Positions 60,276-64,000 of a stretch of DNA of 64,000 nucleotides are shown in pieces. Source of the DNA: Roseivirga sp. UBA6061 (GTDB lineage Bacteria; Bacteroidota; Bacteroidia; Cytophagales; Cyclobacteriaceae); the NCBI GenBank assembly GCA_002427745.1, contig DIYF01000072.1, positions 39,827 to 103,826 of the forward strand. The letters are read 5' to 3'. Each line of letters opens with the position of its first letter. Position 1 is the stretch's first letter. Position numbers and translations under genes: made by a program. The notes under the pieces are model-generated. The model made no database searches. It was given only the letters and a program-made list of their open reading frames with translations, and had not been told where the DNA came from.

Positions 60276-62354
60276 GTGACACCCGAATTCTTCCATATTA
60301 AAAATGAATTCCTGCAGCAGCTTATTGCTGTGGTGCAGGAGCATATGGAGGATGAAAACTTTGGTGTGGCAGAGCTGGCGGATAAAGTAGGGATGAGCCG
60401 CTCTAACCTGCTAAGGCGGGTACAGAAACTGACGGGTGTTTCAGTGAGTATCTTTATCCGGCAGGTAAGGTTGCATCGGGCCAAGGAGCTGTTACAGGAT
60501 AGTTCCCTGAATGTATCTGAGGTGTCTTACAGGGTTGGCTTTAACAGCACCTCCTATTTTATCAAGTGCTTTCGGGAGCAATATGGGCACCCTCCGGGAG
60601 AAGAAGCAAAGCGAACCACTGAGGTGGAGGTCGCTGTTCAGACGACTGGCCCTACTGAAACTGCAGAAAAGAAAACAAATCAACTACTAAGGCCACTAAT
60701 AGTGATAGCAGTGCTGGCTCTGTTAGTGGTGGCTTTTCTGATGGCCCGAAAGTCCCGACCTGCCGACCTGCCTGTTGAGAAATCTATCGCGGTGCTGCCT
60801 TTTAAGAATGACAGCAGCGACTCCTCCAATGTCTACTTTGTGAACGGGCTGATGGAGGCTGTGCTCAACAACCTGCAGAAAATAGAAGACCTGAGGGTGG
60901 TAAGTCGTACCTCAGTAGAGCAATATCGCAATCAATCGAAGTCCATTGCTGAGATGGCTGAGGAGATGGATGTGAACTACTTTGTAGAGGGCAGCGGCCA
61001 GAAGGTAGGTGACCAGATCATTCTGACCATACAGCTGATTGAAGCCCCGAGTGACCGCCACTTATGGTCAGAGCGCTATAGTCGACAGGTGGTGAATGTC
61101 TTCGCCCTGCAGGCTGAGGTGGCTCAGGACATTGCTGATGAAATCAAGGTGATCATCACCCCGGAAGTGCAGCGAAGAATGGAGCGGGTACCCACAGAGA
61201 GTCTGACTGCCTACGACTATTACCTCAAGGGCATGGAGTATACGAATGGCAATAGCTTTGAGGCCCTGGAGCAGGCCGTATCGTATTTTGATAAGGCCAT
61301 TGCGGAAGATCCGGATTTTGCTGAGCCTTATGCCGCTACTGCCATATGTTACTACTACCTGGATATTTTTCAGGTCAATAAGCAGTACGGCAATGACATC
61401 AAGCAATTTGCAGATCGGGCTCTTTCGCTGAATCCTGAATTACCGCAATCACTGATTGCCAAGGGGCTTTTTTATCTGCAGGATGGAGACTATGAACTGG
61501 CTGTAGACTATATGAAAAAGGTACTCACCTTCAACCCCAACTCTGCTCCCGCCTATAACTTCCTCTCTCACATCTACAATACCTTTCTGCCCAATACGGA
61601 AATATACCTGAACTATGCGCTGCGAGGCATTAAGCTGGATATGGCGGGTATCGACTCAAGTGTGACCAGTATGTCGTATATGCACCTGGCCAATGCCCTG
61701 ATACAAAATGGCTTTGTGGAAGAGGCAGAGGACTATATACAGCGCTCAATCAGCTATGATGGTAACAACCTCTTTTCTGAGTATATCTATGCCTATATCC
61801 TCATGGCAAAAGACAAGGACATGGAGCGTACCACTGCTATGCTTAAGAATACCCTGGCCCGGGATACCAACCGACTGGATGTGCTCCAGGAGGTAGCCAA
61901 GGTGCATTATGCTACCGAAGACTATGAGCTGGCTTATGCCTACTATGCCAAATTTATAGAGGCACGCAGTGCACTGAATTTTGACATTTTCCCCACCGAA
62001 GATCTGAAAATGGCCTTTGTGATGAAGCAGCTGGGCAAAGAAGAGGAGGCCGCTCCTCTGATGGCCAGCTTCAAAGCTTACACCGACCGTGATGGAACCA
62101 TTTATAAAGACCTGAGCTTGGCTGCCTACTATGCCGTGTTGGGAGATATTGAACAGGGTATAGAGCATCTGAAGCTGTTCTCCAGGCAGAGCAACTACCA
62201 GTTCTGGTTTGTGCTGGTGCTGGATGAAGACCCTATAATGAACCTGCTGAAGGTCCACCCCGACTATCAGCCTACCGTGAATATCATTACCCGAAAATTC
62301 TGGAAAGAGCATAATGAGCTGCGTGAGTTGCTGGAGGCTGAGGGACTGATTTGA
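60276..62354 (+). CDS. AraC-type regulator fused to a TolB/FlgO-like and TPR region
   Basis: A 692-residue membrane regulator. Start codon is GTG at 60276, because an in-frame stop lies just upstream (60267) and the HTH begins soon after. The AraC HTH spans about 10-110 (FGVAELADKVGMSRSNLLRR and LNVSEVSYRVGFNSTSYFIK). A membrane helix follows (about 147-168), then a FlgO/TolB-like domain (AVLPFKNDSS; DRHLWSERYSRQ) and TPRs to about 600. This is the cytosolic-DNA-binding, periplasmic-sensor plan found in Bacteroidota. The signal is unknown. Confidence 0.9.
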   Translation: MTPEFFHIKNEFLQQLIAVVQEHMEDENFGVAELADKVGMSRSNLLRRVQKLTGVSVSIFIRQVRLHRAKELLQDSSLNVSEVSYRVGFNSTSYFIKCFREQYGHPPGEEAKRTTEVEVAVQTTGPTETAEKKTNQLLRPLIVIAVLALLVVAFLMARKSRPADLPVEKSIAVLPFKNDSSDSSNVYFVNGLMEAVLNNLQKIEDLRVVSRTSVEQYRNQSKSIAEMAEEMDVNYFVEGSGQKVGDQIILTIQLIEAPSDRHLWSERYSRQVVNVFALQAEVAQDIADEIKVIITPEVQRRMERVPTESLTAYDYYLKGMEYTNGNSFEALEQAVSYFDKAIAEDPDFAEPYAATAICYYYLDIFQVNKQYGNDIKQFADRALSLNPELPQSLIAKGLFYLQDGDYELAVDYMKKVLTFNPNSAPAYNFLSHIYNTFLPNTEIYLNYALRGIKLDMAGIDSSVTSMSYMHLANALIQNGFVEEAEDYIQRSISYDGNNLFSEYIYAYILMAKDKDMERTTAMLKNTLARDTNRLDVLQEVAKVHYATEDYELAYAYYAKFIEARSALNFDIFPTEDLKMAFVMKQLGKEEEAAPLMASFKAYTDRDGTIYKDLSLAAYYAVLGDIEQGIEHLKLFSRQSNYQFWFVLVLDEDPIMNLLKVHPDYQPTVNIITRKFWKEHNELRELLEAEGLI

Positions 62355-62806
62355 GGTTGAGGCCGATGCGGGTATGTTCTTCCTGAGATTGGTTGGGAGG
62401 TCGCACTGTGTGCATTTGCGAGACTAGTTATTTCCAACTTCGCTAAGGCTTTGTTGGACGAGGGTTGATCAGGGATTAGTTATCAGGGGCAACCACCGTC
62501 ACTGCGAAAGAGCCTGTTGCTAAACAGGCGATTGTGGCAGTCTCCAGGAGGCGTTTGCTTTTTATCGTCATCGCGAACGAAACGCAGTGGAGTGTGGCGA
62601 TCTCTTGGTTATCAACCTTGAGCACAATTGCCCAAAGGCCTGAAATACCGGCTTAGTCGTTAGCGCGAATCCCAGGTCGGGGCGGAACCTCAGACCGTTT
62701 TCTCAAAGCGCTTATATAACTTTTTGATCCTAAGCCTGTTTCTTACGTAATAAGCTGTAAAGCCCCTGTTTTACAGAGCGTTGTCAAACATTAAACTAAA
62801 ACCGCC
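62355..62806. other. Intergenic region with tandem REP-like elements
   Basis: A 452-base gap without a supported gene. It holds two REP-like units in the same direction (62497-62545 and 62576-62604), the first with a GCCTGTT/AACAGGC hairpin. Confidence 0.7.
62497..62604 (+). repeat. Two tandem REP-like units
   Basis: Unit one starts CGTCACTGCGAAAG and ends GGCAGTCTCC; unit two starts CGTCATCGCGAACGAAACGC and ends GGCGATCTC. The second matches the element at 63970 over about 35 bases, and the reverse of 57814-57855. Confidence 0.82.
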
Positions 62807-63763
62807 ATGAGATTAAGCCTTACCTGTCTGCTTTGTCTGGTCTCTGTTATATGCTTTGCCCAGAAAAAACTCAACTTCGAATCGATGGCTCCTATGTTGA
62901 GTCAGAATTACCACTTTGCCTATACCGCTTCCGAAAACAAGCTCTTTGCTGTGGCCGGAGGGAATCAGAATCTGAGATTTTCAAATACCATACAGATCTA
63001 CGATACGCGCCTGGATGAGTGGATAAGCTTCGGGGCAAAGACATTACCTCATATGAGTGCTTCTGCCGCTGTGTATATGGAAGACTATCATGGCTTGTTG
63101 CTGATAGGAGGTACTCAACCCGATGGTTTTAATACCAATGTGGTAGAAAAAATCCGAATGATGGAGCTAGACCGCTATACTATCAAAGAGCTGGGGCCCA
63201 TCCCCGCTCCCGCAAGAAAACTGGCCTTAGCTAAAGACGGCAATACCGTTTATATGTTTGGGGGCTCTACAGAAGCCATCACGGAGCTCAAGTGCAGCAA
63301 TAAGCTTTTCTCTTATGACCTTTCCACCGGGCATATGGAGATGCTCCCTGATATGCCGGCAGCCAGGGAAACTAATGGCACCATTGTAGATGGCAATCTA
63401 TACGTTTTCGGGGGGTACAATGGCGAGTCGCTGGCAGACGTGTGGAAATACAATATTGCTGAGCGCAAATGGTCGGCATTGTCACCACTGGACGAGCCGC
63501 TTTCCTCGCATGCGGTTGTACAGCATGAGCAGTATATTCTGCTGGTGGGTGACTATACTAAAAACGATCAGCTGATTGTGTATGATACAGAAACCGAGAG
63601 TGTTACCTACCACAAAACAAACCTGAATTCCCGTTTTTCCGGGGCGTCTATTGTGGGTGACTACTTGTACGTTTATGGAGGATTGATTCCTTCACAAAGA
63701 CTGATTGAACAAAAGACTTATCGCATTAGTCTGCAGGAGCTCTTCCCGGGAAAGGAGCAGTGA
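62807..63763 (+). CDS. Secreted kelch-repeat protein
   Basis: A 318-residue protein with a signal peptide (LTCLLCLVSVICFAQ) and five to six kelch-type blades, such as LFAVAGGNQNLRFSNTIQIY, LYVFGGYNGESLADVWKYN and YLYVYGGLIPSQR. The repeats fold into a beta-propeller. No enzyme motif is seen. It follows the AraC-TPR gene after a 452-base gap and is probably an independent unit; it may bind glycans or proteins outside the cell. Confidence 0.88.
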   Translation: MRLSLTCLLCLVSVICFAQKKLNFESMAPMLSQNYHFAYTASENKLFAVAGGNQNLRFSNTIQIYDTRLDEWISFGAKTLPHMSASAAVYMEDYHGLLLIGGTQPDGFNTNVVEKIRMMELDRYTIKELGPIPAPARKLALAKDGNTVYMFGGSTEAITELKCSNKLFSYDLSTGHMEMLPDMPAARETNGTIVDGNLYVFGGYNGESLADVWKYNIAERKWSALSPLDEPLSSHAVVQHEQYILLVGDYTKNDQLIVYDTETESVTYHKTNLNSRFSGASIVGDYLYVYGGLIPSQRLIEQKTYRISLQELFPGKEQ

Positions 63764-63969
63764 GGAGGAAGGTCTGGCCGTGTGTCATTTTCCGGAGCTG
63801 TTTATTTTAACCTGTACGAAAGCAGTAGTTTGAGCAGGTTATTAGTCAATCGGTTATCAGTGATCGGGGGGGTACTGATCGTCATTACAAGGGCAAAGAA
63901 GCCCTTTATGTGCTGAAGAGACCTGAACAGAGATGTGTGAAGAAAGCATGAATGGCGCCTGTTTTTTAT

Positions 63970-64000
63970 CGTCATTGCGAACGAAACGCAGTGGAGTGCT
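63970..64000 (+). repeat. REP-like element, cut by window end
   Basis: Starts CGTCATTGCGAACGAAACGC, nearly identical to 62576. A weaker CGTCATTAC copy lies at 63880. The order of a degenerate then a good copy repeats that seen at 62497-62604. Confidence 0.8.

Noticed and set aside
61746..62312. Minus-strand open frame in the TPR part of the AraC regulator gene
   Set aside because: It runs against a continuous TPR protein and contains no motif.

Overview
The window is a chromosomal segment of a Bacteroidota bacterium, most likely a Cytophagales-type marine or soil organism. This is inferred from gene content and style: a fused beta-oxidation protein with the dehydrogenase half first, four-helix-bundle (IVS-type) proteins, DUF2237, a LytS/LytTR pair, a Wza-like export lipoprotein with a C-terminal membrane anchor, weak Shine-Dalgarno sequences, and a few TAnnTTTG-type promoter boxes. 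No rRNA, tRNA or CRISPR array was seen.

Layout. (1) 1-670: the 3' end of a long-chain acyl-CoA synthetase gene and a small conserved-looking protein. (2) 673-24861, all minus strand: a roughly 24 kb surface-polysaccharide locus transcribed from the CDP-sugar genes rfbF and rfbG (with an RfbC-type epimerase and a DegT aminotransferase) down to a sugar-phosphate transferase. It holds glycosyltransferases, a flippase, a polymerase candidate, acetyltransferases, two ATP-grasp proteins, a FemAB-like transferase, two deacetylase-fold proteins and a UDP-GlcNAc 2-epimerase. The export lipoprotein and Wzc-type tyrosine kinase genes (25022-28153) diverge from it. Together these describe a Wzx/Wzy-type pathway making an amino-sugar-containing, acylated polymer. 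(3) 28342-35055: a fatty-acid beta-oxidation operon (MarR regulator, FadJ-like, thiolase, acyl-CoA dehydrogenase) interrupted twice by small four-helix-bundle genes. (4) 35177-44987: housekeeping and envelope genes: a metallopeptidase-like protein, an L,D-transpeptidase, a small HTH regulator with three upstream repeats, an ABC-type permease, DinB, DoxX, an EreA/ChaN-like protein, a LytS/LytTR two-component pair and DUF2237. (5) 45164-47759: an A+T-rich three-gene anti-phage island: a TIR-STING effector, a CD-NTase ending in glycine, and an E2-like protein with a SEC-C tail. It reads as a short type II CBASS. (6) 47814-52856: recF, pdhA, a TPR protein, ribH and an aspartate kinase gene. (7) 52931-64000: a LolA-like protein, a Tat-type MBL hydrolase, an M14 carboxypeptidase, a PhyH-family oxygenase with an HxG motif, a GIY-YIG gene between inverted REP-like repeats, an acyltransferase, an ankyrin lipoprotein, an AraC-TPR regulator and a kelch protein, with many dispersed repeats.

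The two most notable systems are the STING CBASS with an SEC-C-tailed E2 and no E1 or JAB gene, and the REP-like repeat family (doublets at 51373-51500 and around the GIY-YIG gene at 57488-57787), which resembles a mobile repeat/nuclease pair. The PhyH protein with Asp replaced by Gly in its iron-binding motif is a candidate for unusual chemistry.
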